Positions 30,006-39,351 of a stretch of 64,000 bases of DNA are shown piece by piece; the stretch's first letter is position 1, and every line of letters begins with the position of its first letter. Source of the stretch: Martelella sp. HB161492 (GTDB lineage: Bacteria; Pseudomonadota; Alphaproteobacteria; Rhizobiales; Rhizobiaceae). Made by a program: the position numbers and the translations under genes. Under the pieces are notes generated by a model. That model ran no database searches and was not told where the DNA came from. It saw nothing but the letters and a program-made list of their open reading frames with translations. Location of the stretch: the NCBI RefSeq assembly GCF_013184775.1, contig NZ_JAATVV010000010.1, positions 1-64,000 on the forward strand. The letters run 5' to 3'.

Positions 30006-30227
30006 CTAGATTTCGTCCGCCAGGATCGAGTCAAGCGGGATATCGGCCATGCGCAGACGATGTCCGCCAAAGGTCGCCATTTCCCGTTCGGCGCCATTCT
30101 GGGTCAGAATGCCGTTCCAGTGAAGATAGAGATAGCTCTCGCGGATGATCTGATTGCGGAATTCGCCATTGAGCAGATCGGCCTGTTCAAGCTTAATTCC
30201 GTCCGTCGGGACACTGTGAAGGCTCAT
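30006..30227 (-). CDS. Small conserved hypothetical protein
   Basis: A 73-residue protein I cannot assign. It begins MSLHSVPTDGIKLEQADLLN and has no cysteine, signal peptide or membrane helix. The ATG at 30227 is preceded by GGAGTACG at good distance and codon use is that of a real gene. It lies upstream of gyrB on the same strand with a 203-base gap that contains a CCCTGCC/GGCAGGC inverted repeat. Confidence 0.65.
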   Translation of the reverse strand: MSLHSVPTDGIKLEQADLLNGEFRNQIIRESYLYLHWNGILTQNGAEREMATFGGHRLRMADIPLDSILADEI

Positions 30228-30428
30228 TTTCGTACTCCATAGCCTTTTAGAGTGGGAACCGTTGTGGACGGATCACGGGTAAGCTCGGCAGGTCCGGATT
30301 GCCTCATCTTCCTGAATGAAGACCGGGCAGGGGGGGATTTGCCGACACCCCGAAATCCTGCCCCTTAGGCTAAGGGATAATCGACTTTCGTCGCATTGAC
30401 CTCCCTCAAGTGCCAATTTTCACAAATG
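30228..30428. other. Intergenic region with an interrupted inverted repeat
   Basis: About 200 bases between the xre gene and the 73-residue gene, both leftward. An interrupted inverted repeat GGGCAGG...ATTT / AAAT-CCTGCCC (30325-30363) could be a terminator for the xre gene, although no clear U-tract follows. The remainder presumably holds the promoter for the small gene. Confidence 0.4.
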
Positions 30429-30797
30429 TCAGTTCTGACGCCCGGCATAGTCGGAAAGCAGCGCTTCCATGCGGGCAAGGCCTTCCTCATCCAGCGTGCC
30501 GATCCGGCGCGCGAGATGATTGGCAAAGGCGGTGTGAGCGGCTGAAAGGCCGGCGGTATCGATAACGACGCGCGGATCGGAAACATCGGCAATATCGAAC
30601 AAGGCTTCAGCATCGTCCCAGATAACGTTGAAATAGCCGGCAACGCGCTGAAGAAAATCGAAACTCGGCTTGCCGCGGCGTCCATGTTCCAGCGCCGAAA
30701 GATAGGCTGCCGAAACACCGATGGCGGCTGCCATCTGTTTCTGCGACACGCCGCGCTCGGATCTGAGCTGCCGCACCGCTTCCCCGAAGGGGGTCAT
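30429..30797 (-). CDS. XRE-family helix-turn-helix regulator
   Basis: A 122-residue protein with an N-terminal Cro/CI-type domain: FGEAVRQLRSERGVSQKQMAAAIGVSAAYLSALEHGRRGKPS (about residues 4-46). A C-terminal region of about 70 residues without a recognised domain follows. The start overlaps the stop of the upstream smr gene by 4 bases (ATGA), so the two are co-translated. This smr-xre pair near gyrB is common in rhizobia. Its targets are unknown. Confidence 0.88.
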   Translation of the reverse strand: MTPFGEAVRQLRSERGVSQKQMAAAIGVSAAYLSALEHGRRGKPSFDFLQRVAGYFNVIWDDAEALFDIADVSDPRVVIDTAGLSAAHTAFANHLARRIGTLDEEGLARMEALLSDYAGRQN

Positions 30798-31360
30798 GGC
30801 TCCATTCCCTTCCTGCGGGCAAGCCGCACATAGAGCGCGCCCTCGCCGCCGTGATGGCGCGCTGCATCTTCATAGGAGGAAATGAGCGCTCTGAACTCGG
30901 GCATAGAAAACCACAGCGGCACGGCCCGTTTCAGCACGCCATCGCTGCCAAGCGATGCGCCCTTTCCGGTAATCACGAGCACATGCCGGAGCCCGCCATA
31001 ATGGGCGCGGCTGATGAAGGCCAGCAGCCTGACATGCGCGTCAGCCTGTGTCAGTCCGTGCAGATCGATACGCGCATCGATCGGAATACGTCCCTTGGAG
31101 AGCTTGCGCTTGACCGGGCGCTCCAGCGGAAAGTGCTCGCGCCGATCCTGCTTCCGCCCGGCTGGCAGTGCAAGAGGTGAAACGCTCGCATCCTTCTGCT
31201 CGCGCCGTTTTTTCGGCAGCTGGCTGCCATTCATCAATTCAGAGAAGGTTTCGCCGGGTTCGGGCGGCTGCTCGATTGTCTTGCCGGGGAGCGGCCTGGC
31301 TGTTCTTGCCACCTTGCCCCACAGGGCACGCTCTTCCGGCGTCAGCCTGCGTCTTGCCAT
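30794..31360 (-). CDS. Smr-domain protein
   Basis: A 188-residue protein. A basic, low-complexity N-terminal half precedes a C-terminal Smr domain (about residues 95-185) with the motifs IDLHGLTQADAH and VLVITGKGASLG. Smr domains of the MutS2/YdaL type are linked to nucleic-acid nicking. It belongs with the overlapping downstream xre gene. Only 54 bases separate it from the upstream tim44-like gene. Confidence 0.88.
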   Translation of the reverse strand: MARRRLTPEERALWGKVARTARPLPGKTIEQPPEPGETFSELMNGSQLPKKRREQKDASVSPLALPAGRKQDRREHFPLERPVKRKLSKGRIPIDARIDLHGLTQADAHVRLLAFISRAHYGGLRHVLVITGKGASLGSDGVLKRAVPLWFSMPEFRALISSYEDAARHHGGEGALYVRLARRKGMEP

Positions 31361-31414
31361 TCAGGCCACCGTCGCCGGCCGGTATCTCAGCCTTTTGATA
31401 AGACGCTGCACGGC

Positions 31415-32119
31415 CTACTCCGAGGCCGTCGCGATCAGCTTCCAGTTCGGATCGCGTGCCCGCGTGTCACGGGCGAATGTCCAGATATCGCGAACCTCAG
31501 CGATTTCTTCGGGATGTCCCTCGACGAGGGTGCCTTCCTTGTCATAGGTGGCGGAAATCAGCTGCGAGACAATCCTGAGGGTGACATGGGCCTCCTGCTT
31601 GACCATTTCCGCAGCCGTAACAGTGATTTCCTCGATGCCGACGAAATTGGCCTTGACGCTTTCGCCCTTGGCCTCGCGCTCGCTCATGGCGGCGTTGAAA
31701 CCGTCAAAGACTTCTTTCGACAGAAGATTTTTCAGCGTGCGCCGGTCACCATCGGCAAAGCCCATGACGATCATCTCATAGGCTGAACGCGCACCCTTGA
31801 CGAATTCGGCCGGGTCGAATTGCGGATCGGCCTTCACCAGCATGCGCAGCCCTTCATTGGCAGGCGTGCCGACGGCGGTCATCTTGTCGATCGCCTCGAA
31901 ACGCTGCGCCTCGCGCTCCTTATCGGCGCCGGGAAGGGTAATCACCTTGCCCTCACGGCGGGCCTGCTGCGGCGCATCGGCTGCCTCACGCATCGTCGAC
32001 TGCTGCTGATAGCGCGGCTTTTCATTGCCGGTACGACGGCCCAGCACGTTGCGGAGCTGAAAAAATATCACCACCGCGGCGACCAGGAAGAACAGGGTAA
32101 TCAGATCACTTGTGCCCAT
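31415..32119 (-). CDS. Tim44/TimA-family membrane-associated protein
   Basis: A 234-residue protein. An N-terminal membrane anchor (about residues 6-22, ITLFFLVAAVVIFFQL) and a charged linker lead to a C-terminal Tim44-like domain (about residues 85-232) with FVKGARSAYEMIVMGFADGDRRTLKNLLSKEVFDGF. In alphaproteobacteria these proteins (TimA) are relatives of the mitochondrial Tim44 import factor; their bacterial role is not settled. It is divergent from fxsA, an arrangement conserved in rhizobia. Confidence 0.9.
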   Translation of the reverse strand: MGTSDLITLFFLVAAVVIFFQLRNVLGRRTGNEKPRYQQQSTMREAADAPQQARREGKVITLPGADKEREAQRFEAIDKMTAVGTPANEGLRMLVKADPQFDPAEFVKGARSAYEMIVMGFADGDRRTLKNLLSKEVFDGFNAAMSEREAKGESVKANFVGIEEITVTAAEMVKQEAHVTLRIVSQLISATYDKEGTLVEGHPEEIAEVRDIWTFARDTRARDPNWKLIATASE

Positions 32120-32265
32120 TTTTGCTTTCTACCGCCGTTTCTATCGTTCTCAAGCCACCATATAGACTTCACAACACCACGATTCAAATGTAGCACTGTA
32201 ATTCTTCGGCGCTCATACCAATATGAGTTAATGATAACGCCAGATCGAGACAAGCGGGAAGCCCT

Positions 32266-32772
32266 TTGCCACTTCTCATAACACTCTTCGTCTTTCCCTT
32301 TGTGGAAATCGCCGGATTCATCATCGTCGGTCGCGCCATTGGTGTGCTGCCAACGCTTGCGCTGATCATTGCGACAGCCGTCCTCGGCGCCGCCCTCCTC
32401 AGGATCCAGGGCTTTTCGGTGCTGCAACGTCTGAATGACGATATGCGCGCCGATGCCGATCCGGGCCGCGACATGATCCACGGCGTGATGATCGTGCTGG
32501 CCGGAATCCTGCTTCTGATACCGGGCTTCGTCACCGATATCATCGGTCTCTTGATGTTTGTGCCGCCGATCCGGGATCTGGTGTGGAAATATTTCCGCAA
32601 GGACATCAGCGTTTTTTCCCAGCGGTCCTTTTCCTACCGTTCGGGCGGTTCGTCATCACGCAAGCCGGATGCCACGGTTGTCGATCTCGATTCTTCCGAT
32701 TTCAGCTCGGATACCAAGGCTGATCCCGGTTCACCCTGGATCGACAACAAGAACGACAAACCCAAGAACTAG
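32266..32772 (+). CDS. FxsA-family membrane protein
   Basis: A 168-residue protein with three hydrophobic segments (about residues 2-22, 26-46 and 72-102) and a polar C-terminal tail rich in Ser, Asp and Lys. The segments PFVEIAGFIIVGRAIG, LGAALLRIQG and LIPGFVTDIIGLLMFVPPIR are the FxsA family core. E. coli FxsA relieves F-plasmid phage T7 exclusion when overproduced; its normal role is unknown. No ATG fits. A TTG start at 32266 after GCGGGAAG is the best choice. Confidence 0.88.
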   Translation: MPLLITLFVFPFVEIAGFIIVGRAIGVLPTLALIIATAVLGAALLRIQGFSVLQRLNDDMRADADPGRDMIHGVMIVLAGILLLIPGFVTDIIGLLMFVPPIRDLVWKYFRKDISVFSQRSFSYRSGGSSSRKPDATVVDLDSSDFSSDTKADPGSPWIDNKNDKPKN

Positions 32773-32980
32773 ACCGGCCGAAACTGCAGCCATCGCGAAT
32801 TGGCTGTAACTTTTCTTTCGTCAGTTTACCACCGGTTTCATCGCAAGGGCCTGACGATAATCGGTCACAGAACAAACAATATCACTGTCAGCGAACCGCT
32901 GTTCCCCCGCCAAGGGTTGTATGGCTTCGGGCGAAGTGCTAACTGGCTTTCCCAGATTTACCACTTCGAAAGGAAGCGAA

Positions 32981-33463
32981 ATGGCAGACGAAAACGGCGC
33001 ACAGAAGCAGGCAGCCCCTTCGCTGAGCATTCTCACGCAATACATCAAGGACCTGTCCTTTGAAAATCCCGGCGCACCGGCTTCTCTTCAGAAGCGCGAC
33101 GCCGCTCCCGGCATCAACATCAGCGTCAATGTGAATGCCAATCCGCTGGGCGATGACAATTTCGATGTCATCCTGTCCCTGAAGGCGGAGGCCAAGTCCG
33201 GCGATCAGCCGCTGTTCCTGTGTGAACTGGTTTATGGCGGTGTTTTCCGCGTTGCCAACTTCCCCAAGGAACACGTGCTGCCGATGCTGTTCATCGAATG
33301 CCCGCGTCTGCTCTTCCCCTTCGCACGCCAGATCATCGCTGACGCCACGCGCAATGGCGGTTTCCCGCCGCTGCTCGTCGATCCGATCGATTTTGCCCAG
33401 ATGTTCCAGAAGCGCATGGCCGAAGAACAGGCCCGCGCCAAGGTTCAGCAGCCGACCAACTGA
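32981..33463 (+). CDS. secB: Protein-export chaperone SecB
   Basis: A 160-residue chaperone that holds preproteins unfolded and delivers them to SecA. The family segments [30 protein letters not shown]-like strand, [13 protein letters not shown] and [33 protein letters not shown] are present. AAAGGAAGCGAA before ATG 32981 fixes the start; the 20 further residues upstream are leader. A bidirectional terminator follows. Confidence 0.97.
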   Translation: MADENGAQKQAAPSLSILTQYIKDLSFENPGAPASLQKRDAAPGINISVNVNANPLGDDNFDVILSLKAEAKSGDQPLFLCELVYGGVFRVANFPKEHVLPMLFIECPRLLFPFARQIIADATRNGGFPPLLVDPIDFAQMFQKRMAEEQARAKVQQPTN

Positions 33464-33485
33464 GCGGCAGCATATCAGAGACATG

Positions 33486-33514
33486 AAAAAGCCCGGTCAG
33501 ATGCCGGGCTTTTT
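33486..33514. terminator. Bidirectional terminator between secB and dnaQ
   Basis: The stem AAAAAGCCCGG / CCGGGCTTTTT has a 7-base loop, so it offers a U-tract on both strands. It serves secB from the left and dnaQ from the right. Confidence 0.9.
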
Positions 33515-33538
33515 TCTTGGCGGAATCCTCGTTCCCGC

Positions 33539-34249
33539 TCAGTGTTCGAATTTTTCCCACAATGCGTTGCCCTTCATGCGGGCGATCAGCTTGTGATGGG
33601 CCTCGATCTCTTCGGGGTGAATGCGCGAGGGCAGGGGTTCGGGCCGGACCAGCGGCGGCAGAACCCGGACATTGCCGTCACTGTCATAGTCGTCGCCCGC
33701 CCCGGCATTGACCAGCCGGAAGGCTGCCTGCCTGCCGCCCGACATTTCGATATAGACTTCCGCCAGAAGCTCGGCATCGAGAAGAGCGCCATGCTTGGTG
33801 CGATGCGCATTGTCGATCGAATAGCGCCGGCAAAGAGCGTCCAGGCTGTTCGGGCCCATGGGATGCTTGCGGCGCGCCAGCGCCAGCGTGTCCAAGACCA
33901 TATCATCCGGGATCGGCTTTTTGCCGAGCCGGGCAAGCTCGGCATTGATGAAGCCCATGTCGAAACTCGCATTATGGGCGATCCAGCGGGCGCCATCGAA
34001 AAAGGCCAGAAGATCGTCGGCAATTGCCGAAAAGACCGGCTTGTCCTTGAGAAAATCATCAGAAATGCCGTGCACCTGCAAAGCGTCCGGATGCACGCTC
34101 TTGCCGTCGGCATTGATATAGACGTGGAAGGTGTTGCCGGTCGGGAAGTGATCGATCAGTTCGACCGCACCGATTTCGATGATCCGGTCGTCATTCCTGT
34201 CCATGCCTGTGGTTTCGGTATCGAAAATGATATCGCGAACGCCCTTCAT
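33539..34249 (-). CDS. dnaQ: DNA polymerase III epsilon subunit (3'-5' exonuclease)
   Basis: A 236-residue DEDDh proofreading exonuclease. Exo I is FDTETTG (Asp10, Glu12), Exo II is [10 protein letters not shown], and Exo III carries the His and Asp of [15 protein letters not shown]. The C-terminal tail is the polymerase-binding part. The start overlaps the coaE stop by 4 bases. It is last of the leftward run PPDK regulator-maf-aroE-coaE-dnaQ, whose members overlap or nearly abut. Confidence 0.96.
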   Translation of the reverse strand: MKGVRDIIFDTETTGMDRNDDRIIEIGAVELIDHFPTGNTFHVYINADGKSVHPDALQVHGISDDFLKDKPVFSAIADDLLAFFDGARWIAHNASFDMGFINAELARLGKKPIPDDMVLDTLALARRKHPMGPNSLDALCRRYSIDNAHRTKHGALLDAELLAEVYIEMSGGRQAAFRLVNAGAGDDYDSDGNVRVLPPLVRPEPLPSRIHPEEIEAHHKLIARMKGNALWEKFEH

Positions 34250-34845
34250 TCTGCCTGCCGCCCTTTATTCCGCAATGTCTCGACAATGGCTGCAACCGCC
34301 GCCTGCGCCGCTGCCATGCCCTGACCTGTCTCTATCACAAAATCGGCCCGGGCGCGCTTCTCGCTGTCCGGCATCTGCCGATTGAGGATGGTTTCGAATT
34401 TTTCTGCCGTCATTCCGGGCCGTTCAAGCACACGGGCGCGCTGTGTGTCCGGATCGGTTGTCACCACAGCCACGTAATCCACAGCCTGATCCGTGCCGGT
34501 CTCATAAAGAAGCGGAACATCGAGCACGACCAGATCGGCCCCTGCCGCTGCCGCGGCTGCGAGAAACAGCTGGCGTCTTGCAAGCACGAGCGGGTGAACA
34601 ATGGCCTCGAGCGTTCTGAAATTCTCCGCCTTGCCGGCAAGTGCGGCACTGAGACGGGCCCGGTCGATCACCCCGTCGACCGTCACGCCGGGAAAGGCCT
34701 GTTCCACAGGCGCCACGGCCTCACCACGATAGAGGTCGTGGACCACCTGGTCGGCATCATGCACCGGCACGCCCTGATCGGCAAAAAACTGTGCCGTGGT
34801 CGATTTGCCCATGCCGATCGAACCGGTCAGGCCGAGGATGATCAT
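34246..34845 (-). CDS. coaE: Dephospho-CoA kinase
   Basis: A 199-residue P-loop kinase for the last step of coenzyme A synthesis. The Walker [10 protein letters not shown] (Lys14) is at the N-terminus, with the CoA-site motifs [11 protein letters not shown] and [10 protein letters not shown]. The start at 34845 has TGGAGAAA upstream and overlaps the aroE stop by 4 bases. A longer in-frame form would run into aroE and is rejected. Confidence 0.96.
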   Translation of the reverse strand: MIILGLTGSIGMGKSTTAQFFADQGVPVHDADQVVHDLYRGEAVAPVEQAFPGVTVDGVIDRARLSAALAGKAENFRTLEAIVHPLVLARRQLFLAAAAAAGADLVVLDVPLLYETGTDQAVDYVAVVTTDPDTQRARVLERPGMTAEKFETILNRQMPDSEKRARADFVIETGQGMAAAQAAVAAIVETLRNKGRQAE

Positions 34846-35687
34846 CCGTTTTTCTCCAGATCGGCAATGATCTCGGCACGGAGTTCCGCATCGACGACCG
34901 GTGTCCTGCCGAACCATTTCTCAAAACCCGGCACGGCCTGGTGCAGCAGCATGCCAAGTCCGTCTGCGGTGCGCAAACCCTGATCCGCCGCCTGTTTCAG
35001 GATTGGCGTCATCAGCGGCACATAGACAATATCTGCGACCACTGCCTTTGACAAAAGCAGGGAGAAATCGAAAGCCGGAACAGCTGACCCCTTCATACCG
35101 AGCGACGTTGTGTTGACGAAAAGACCGGCGCCATCCATGGCCGCACCAAGATCATCCATGACGGTCGGTACAATGCCCGGACCAAAACGGGCCGCCAGCT
35201 CTTCGGCCCGGCCAATCGTCCGGTTGACGAGGCGGATATCGGCAATGCCGCGCTTTTTCAGCGCCAGCAGGATCGAGCGCGCACCGCCGCCGGCCCCCAG
35301 AACCACCGCCTTTTCCGTCTGGTCCCAGCCGGGATGGCAATCATCAAGGTTGGCGGCAAAGCCATGCCCGTCCGTATTGGTGGCATGGACCAGTCCGTCT
35401 TCGACCCAGAGCGTATTGGCCGCGCCGAGCGCCTGCGCCATCTCGTCCGGCCGGTCGGCAAGGCGAAAGGCCGCCTCCTTGTGCGGCATGGTGACATTGC
35501 CGCCGACAAGACCAGCCTCGCCGCTGCGCAGACGCGCCATGAAGGCGCCGACATCGTCCGGCGCCACATCAATGCGGACATAATCGCCATCGATGCCGTA
35601 GCGTTGCAGCCAGTGCCCGTGCACCAGCGGTGAGCGCGAATGGGCCACAGGGTGACCGATGATAAAGCCGTGTCTGGTGTCAGCCAT
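34842..35687 (-). CDS. aroE: Shikimate dehydrogenase
   Basis: A 281-residue NADPH-dependent enzyme of the shikimate pathway. The substrate motif is [15 protein letters not shown], the catalytic Lys is in TMPHKEAAF, the Asp in NTDGHGF, and the nucleotide loop is GAGGGARS. The start at ATG 35687 (MADTRHGF) overlaps the maf stop by 8 bases. The longer frame extending into maf (to 35837) is not family-like. Confidence 0.96.
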   Translation of the reverse strand: MADTRHGFIIGHPVAHSRSPLVHGHWLQRYGIDGDYVRIDVAPDDVGAFMARLRSGEAGLVGGNVTMPHKEAAFRLADRPDEMAQALGAANTLWVEDGLVHATNTDGHGFAANLDDCHPGWDQTEKAVVLGAGGGARSILLALKKRGIADIRLVNRTIGRAEELAARFGPGIVPTVMDDLGAAMDGAGLFVNTTSLGMKGSAVPAFDFSLLLSKAVVADIVYVPLMTPILKQAADQGLRTADGLGMLLHQAVPGFEKWFGRTPVVDAELRAEIIADLEKNG

Positions 35688-36291
35688 CAATGCAATCCAG
35701 TTGTCTGAGGCCGGCCAGAAGCGGAAGCATCGGCAGACCCAAAATCGTGAAATAATCGCCCTCGACCCTGTCGAAAAGGCGCACGCCCGTGCCCTCCAGC
35801 TGGTAGAGGCCGGAGGAGAACAGCACATCATCGGCAAGGCCGGCGAGATAGAGCTTGATCTCGCTTTCCGGCAGCACCCGCAACCTCATCGTCGCTGTTT
35901 CCAGAGTTTCAAAGAGGATTTCACCGTCACGCGCAATTGCCACAGCGCTGTGGAGAAAATGGGTCTTGCCAGACAGCAGCCGAAGATGCGCCGCTGCCTG
36001 TTCGCGGCTCTCCGGTTTCGAATAGGGTTTTCCCTGAAAGGCCATGACCTGATCGCCGCCAATCACCATGGCGGCAGGCATGCGGCGCGATACGTCCAGC
36101 GCCTTCTCGCGTGCCAGAAGCCCAGCCAGAAATTCCGGCCGGACGCCGGCGGAACGATAGGGGGCTTCGACCGCGCGCTCATCCACATGCGGACGGACGC
36201 TCGAAAAGGACAGCCCTGCATTTTGCAGAAGCTTGCGGCGCGACGGACTGGTCGACGCCAGAACCAGCGCCGGTCTGATGTTTTCTGTCAT
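35680..36291 (-). CDS. maf: Maf-family nucleotide pyrophosphatase
   Basis: A 203-residue Maf-like nucleotide pyrophosphatase; the family hydrolyses non-canonical or modified NTPs. The N-terminal motif is [16 protein letters not shown], followed by [11 protein letters not shown], the catalytic GGDQVM segment and SKPESREQA. It lies between the PPDK regulator gene (43 bases upstream) and aroE (overlapping), the conserved rhizobial order. Confidence 0.93.
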   Translation of the reverse strand: MTENIRPALVLASTSPSRRKLLQNAGLSFSSVRPHVDERAVEAPYRSAGVRPEFLAGLLAREKALDVSRRMPAAMVIGGDQVMAFQGKPYSKPESREQAAAHLRLLSGKTHFLHSAVAIARDGEILFETLETATMRLRVLPESEIKLYLAGLADDVLFSSGLYQLEGTGVRLFDRVEGDYFTILGLPMLPLLAGLRQLDCIDG

Positions 36292-36334
36292 GGCTGATCT
36301 TCCTTTGTCACGCTGTTGCCGCCGCCCGGACTGG

Positions 36335-37159
36335 TTACTTGAGCTGATCCTTCAGGGCAAGAATTGCCGCCGCCGTTTCCTCAATTGAACGGCGCGTGAC
36401 GTCAATGACCGGCCAGTTGTTTTCCGCAGCCAGGCTGCGTGCATATTTCAGTTCCTCGGCGATCACCGCACGATCGGTATATTCGCTTTTCCCTTCATCG
36501 GCGCCATGACCGAATTCACGATATTCACGCACCTGCGAGATCCGTCCGGTCGACGCGATCAGGCAGACGATCAGCGGTTTTGTCGCCCTGATCAGGCTTG
36601 GCGGCAGCGGCACGCCGGGTACGACAGGAATATTCGCAGTCTTGATGCCGCGATTGGCGAGATAGATTGCTGTCGGCGTTTTCGAGGTGCGGCTGACGCC
36701 GAGAATAACGATATCGGCATCATCATAATTTTCAGGCATCTGCCCGTCATCATGATCCATGGTGAAATTGAGCGCCTCGATGCGGGCAAAATAATCCTCG
36801 TCCAGCGAGTGCTGCGCGCCGACCCGGCGGCGCGACATGGTGCCGAGATAGGTCTGGAACTTGGCAATGACCGGCTCGAGCACATTGACGCAAGGTACCT
36901 CCATGTCGCGGCACATCTCGTCAATCAGCGCGGCCAGTTCCTCGTTGACGACGGTATAGAGGACAATGCCCGGCGCTTCGTCGATGGCGCGCAGAACCGC
37001 CAGCAGCTGCTTGCGGCTGCGGATCAGCGGATAGACATGTTCGATCGGTTCATAGGCGCCGAACTGCGCCGAGGCGGCACGCCCAGCCGATATCAGTGTC
37101 TCACCGGTCGAATCGGAGATCAGATGCAGGTGGAAGAAGTTTTTTCGGTTTTCCACCAT
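36335..37159 (-). CDS. Pyruvate, phosphate dikinase regulatory protein (kinase/pyrophosphorylase)
   Basis: A 274-residue DUF299/PPSR-family protein. It is a bifunctional ADP-dependent kinase and phosphate-dependent pyrophosphorylase acting on PPDK (or PEP synthase). The N-terminus [14 protein letters not shown] and the P-loop-like [18 protein letters not shown] are the family hallmarks. The start at 37159 follows AGGAGGTGG. It is first of the leftward operon and faces the putative oriC region and hemE. Confidence 0.93.
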   Translation of the reverse strand: MVENRKNFFHLHLISDSTGETLISAGRAASAQFGAYEPIEHVYPLIRSRKQLLAVLRAIDEAPGIVLYTVVNEELAALIDEMCRDMEVPCVNVLEPVIAKFQTYLGTMSRRRVGAQHSLDEDYFARIEALNFTMDHDDGQMPENYDDADIVILGVSRTSKTPTAIYLANRGIKTANIPVVPGVPLPPSLIRATKPLIVCLIASTGRISQVREYREFGHGADEGKSEYTDRAVIAEELKYARSLAAENNWPVIDVTRRSIEETAAAILALKDQLK

Positions 37160-37242
37160 GTCCACCACCTCCTGTTCATAACGCGGGACAACTGAGGATG
37201 AAATGAGAAGGCCGTAAACAGGCCTGTGGGAAACCCACCGTC

Positions 37243-37251
37243 TTATCCACA
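37243..37251 (+). promoter_or_regulatory. Perfect DnaA box
   Basis: TTATCCACA, the consensus DnaA-binding 9-mer, in the gap upstream of hemE. It is surrounded by three one-mismatch boxes within 220 bases. Confidence 0.75.
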
Positions 37252-37269
37252 TACGCCATGACCGGGAGA

Positions 37270-37285
37270 TGTTTCACGTGAAAAT
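37270..37285. promoter_or_regulatory. parS-like site (14/16)
   Basis: TGTTTCACGTGAAAAT keeps the core GTTTCACGTGAAA of parS but differs at the last two bases. It lies inside the putative oriC. Confidence 0.5.
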
Positions 37286-37566
37286 GTGGGTAACGGGGAT
37301 AATTCGGAAGGCTTCAGATATTCTCCCGCCCAATCCACAAATACCACCATTGACGGGGCCTCCTCTAACCCATTGATAGAACGTACTTATTCAGAACAAT
37401 TTTGATCTTTTCCACAAAAGCGTCTATTGCGCTTCCACGGATGATCGCGTTTATCCCCAGATCCGGTGGAAAAGGTGGATGGGCTTTAATCCTTGATCGT
37501 CACAGACTCTAAGAAATAAAAGAAAAACCGAAATCATCAGATTCATATTAGGGAAGGCTGGGGAAA

Positions 37567-38595
37567 ATGGTCTCACGCAGGCTGATGCGGGTGCTGGAAG
37601 GCAAAACCGAAACCCCGCCACCGATCTGGCTGATGCGTCAGGCAGGACGCTATCTTCCGGAATATCGCGCTGTCCGTGCTGAAGCAGGAGACTTCCTGTC
37701 ACTCTGCTACAATCCCGCATTTGCGACAGAAGTGACGCTTCAGCCAATCCGCCGCTATGGCTTTGATGCAGCCATTCTGTTTTCCGACATTCTGGTTATC
37801 CCCGATGCGTTGAAGCGCCAGGTTCGCTTTGAAAAGGGTGAGGGACCACGGATGGAACCGATTGCAGCGGAGATGATTGGGGCCTTGCCGCTTGACGCGG
37901 TCGCAACCCATCTCAACCCTGTCATCGAAGCGGTCTCCAATATTCGTGCCGCCTTGCCCCAGGAAACGGCGCTGCTGGGCTTTTGCGGGGCGCCATGGAC
38001 CGTTGCCACCTATATGATTGCCGGGCGCGGCACCCCCGACCAGGCGCCGGCACGGCTGTTTGCCTATCGCCACAGGCAGGACTTTCTGAAGCTGCTCGAT
38101 CTGCTTGCCGATCTGTCTGCCGATTATCTCATCCGTCAGCTTGAGGCGGGTGCGGATGCGGTGCAGATTTTCGACAGCTGGGCCGGTATTCTCGGCGAAG
38201 AGGATTTTGATGCTTTTGCCGCAAGGCCGGTCAGGCGGATCATCGACAAGGTCAGGGCCGCCCGTCCCGATGCAAAGATCATCGCCTTTGCCAAGGGTGC
38301 CGGAATGATGCTGAAGCACTACCGGCAGAAGACAGGTGCCGATGCGATCGGCCTTGACTGGACTGTGCCGCTTGAATTTGCCGCAGAGCTGCAGAAAGAC
38401 GGACCGATCCAGGGCAATCTGGATCCGCTCGCCGTCGTTGCCGGCGGCGAGGCCATGGCCCATGCGACAATGCGCATCCTCGACAAGCTGGGTGATGGAC
38501 CGTTGATCTTCAATCTCGGCCACGGCATTACACCAGAGGCGGATCCGGCCCATGTCGGCGCGCTTGTCGAGATGGTCCGGCAAAAAACGGTTTAG
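37567..38595 (+). CDS. hemE: Uroporphyrinogen decarboxylase
   Basis: A 342-residue TIM-barrel enzyme that decarboxylates uroporphyrinogen III to coproporphyrinogen III in heme synthesis. The substrate motif [43 protein letters not shown] and the C-terminal [13 protein letters not shown] are all present. ATG 37567 directly follows the candidate oriC. hemJ starts 14 bases after the stop. The pairing of hemE with oriC is a classical alphaproteobacterial feature. Confidence 0.96.
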   Translation: MVSRRLMRVLEGKTETPPPIWLMRQAGRYLPEYRAVRAEAGDFLSLCYNPAFATEVTLQPIRRYGFDAAILFSDILVIPDALKRQVRFEKGEGPRMEPIAAEMIGALPLDAVATHLNPVIEAVSNIRAALPQETALLGFCGAPWTVATYMIAGRGTPDQAPARLFAYRHRQDFLKLLDLLADLSADYLIRQLEAGADAVQIFDSWAGILGEEDFDAFAARPVRRIIDKVRAARPDAKIIAFAKGAGMMLKHYRQKTGADAIGLDWTVPLEFAAELQKDGPIQGNLDPLAVVAGGEAMAHATMRILDKLGDGPLIFNLGHGITPEADPAHVGALVEMVRQKTV

Positions 38596-38609
38596 CGGGA
38601 GAGCATTTT

Positions 38610-39152
38610 TTGGCAATTGAGAAAGAGACCGGTGCGAGAGCCGGAAAAAAGGCGGCAAGCCGCGCATTGACGGCGCTGCTTGTGTTTCTGTTCATCTGTC
38701 TTGGACTTTTTGTCTTTGATCGCGAGAATTTCTATCTCTGGGCCAAGGCTATCCATGTGATTGCGGTGATCGCCTGGATGGCGGGCATGTTCTACATGCC
38801 GCGGCTTTTCGTCTATCATGCCGATACCGCACCGGGATCTGAACAGTCGGAAACCTTCAAGGTCATGGAAGCCCGGCTGATGAAGGTGATCATGAACCCG
38901 GCAATGATCCTGAGCTGGATCTTCGGCCTCTATCTCGCCTGGACCGGCTTTCATTTCATGGGCGGCTGGCTTCATGTGAAGCTTCTGGCCGTTGTCGCCA
39001 TGTCCGGTGTGCACGGCTATTTCGCACGGGCGGTCAAGGATTTTGCACGCGATGCGCGCAACAAAAGCCCGAAACACTGGCGGATCGTCAATGAGATTCC
39101 GACAGTTTTGATGATAATTGCCGTGATAATGGTGATTTTGAAGCCGTTTTGA
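38610..39152 (+). CDS. hemJ: Protoporphyrinogen oxidase HemJ
   Basis: A 180-residue integral membrane protein with about four helices. The segments LWAKAIHVIAVIAWMAGMFYMPRLFVYH and WLHVKLLAVVAMSGVHGYF carry the conserved histidines of the HemJ family, which oxidises protoporphyrinogen IX. The N-terminus has an extra basic stretch (residues 1-20). No ATG fits before residue 58, so a TTG start at 38610 after GCGGGAGAG is inferred. It is co-oriented with and close to hemE, which acts one step before the coproporphyrinogen oxidase that precedes HemJ. Confidence 0.92.
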   Translation: MAIEKETGARAGKKAASRALTALLVFLFICLGLFVFDRENFYLWAKAIHVIAVIAWMAGMFYMPRLFVYHADTAPGSEQSETFKVMEARLMKVIMNPAMILSWIFGLYLAWTGFHFMGGWLHVKLLAVVAMSGVHGYFARAVKDFARDARNKSPKHWRIVNEIPTVLMIIAVIMVILKPF

Positions 39153-39351
39153 TGTTCTTTTGGCCATTGAGGTCAAAAGTTTTTGCAAAACCAGCGGTTT
39201 TCTCTTGTATCGCGAGCGGCAAATCAGTATCTTCCCGGCAACTCATCCAGAAAGGCTTTGCGCTCAACGCCCCTGCGCCACAAACTGGCGTCGCAAGACA
39301 ATCGCAATCAGCCTCATTCAATCTTCCTAACACATCGATACGGTTTCCTTC
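39153..39351. other. Leader region of rho
   Basis: 199 bases with no gene. It probably carries the rho promoter and a 5' untranslated leader; rho is autoregulated in several bacteria. I see no strong hairpin or U-tract here. Confidence 0.4.

Larger units (their letters stand above)
37160..37566. other. Candidate chromosomal replication origin (oriC)
   Basis: A 407-base gap between the PPDK regulator gene and hemE. It holds a perfect DnaA box TTATCCACA (37243-37251) and one-mismatch relatives: TTACCCACA on the minus strand (37285-37293), TTTTCCACA (37408-37416) and TTATCCCCA (37451-37459). A parS-like 16-mer is at 37270-37285. A/T-rich stretches lie at 37381-37407 and 37510-37550. In Caulobacter and Sinorhizobium the origin sits beside hemE, and parAB is a few kilobases away here too. 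Confidence 0.7.

Noticed and set aside
32981-33463. Starting secB at 32921
   Set aside because: The extra 20 residues are unlike SecB, and a strong ribosome site lies directly before ATG 32981.
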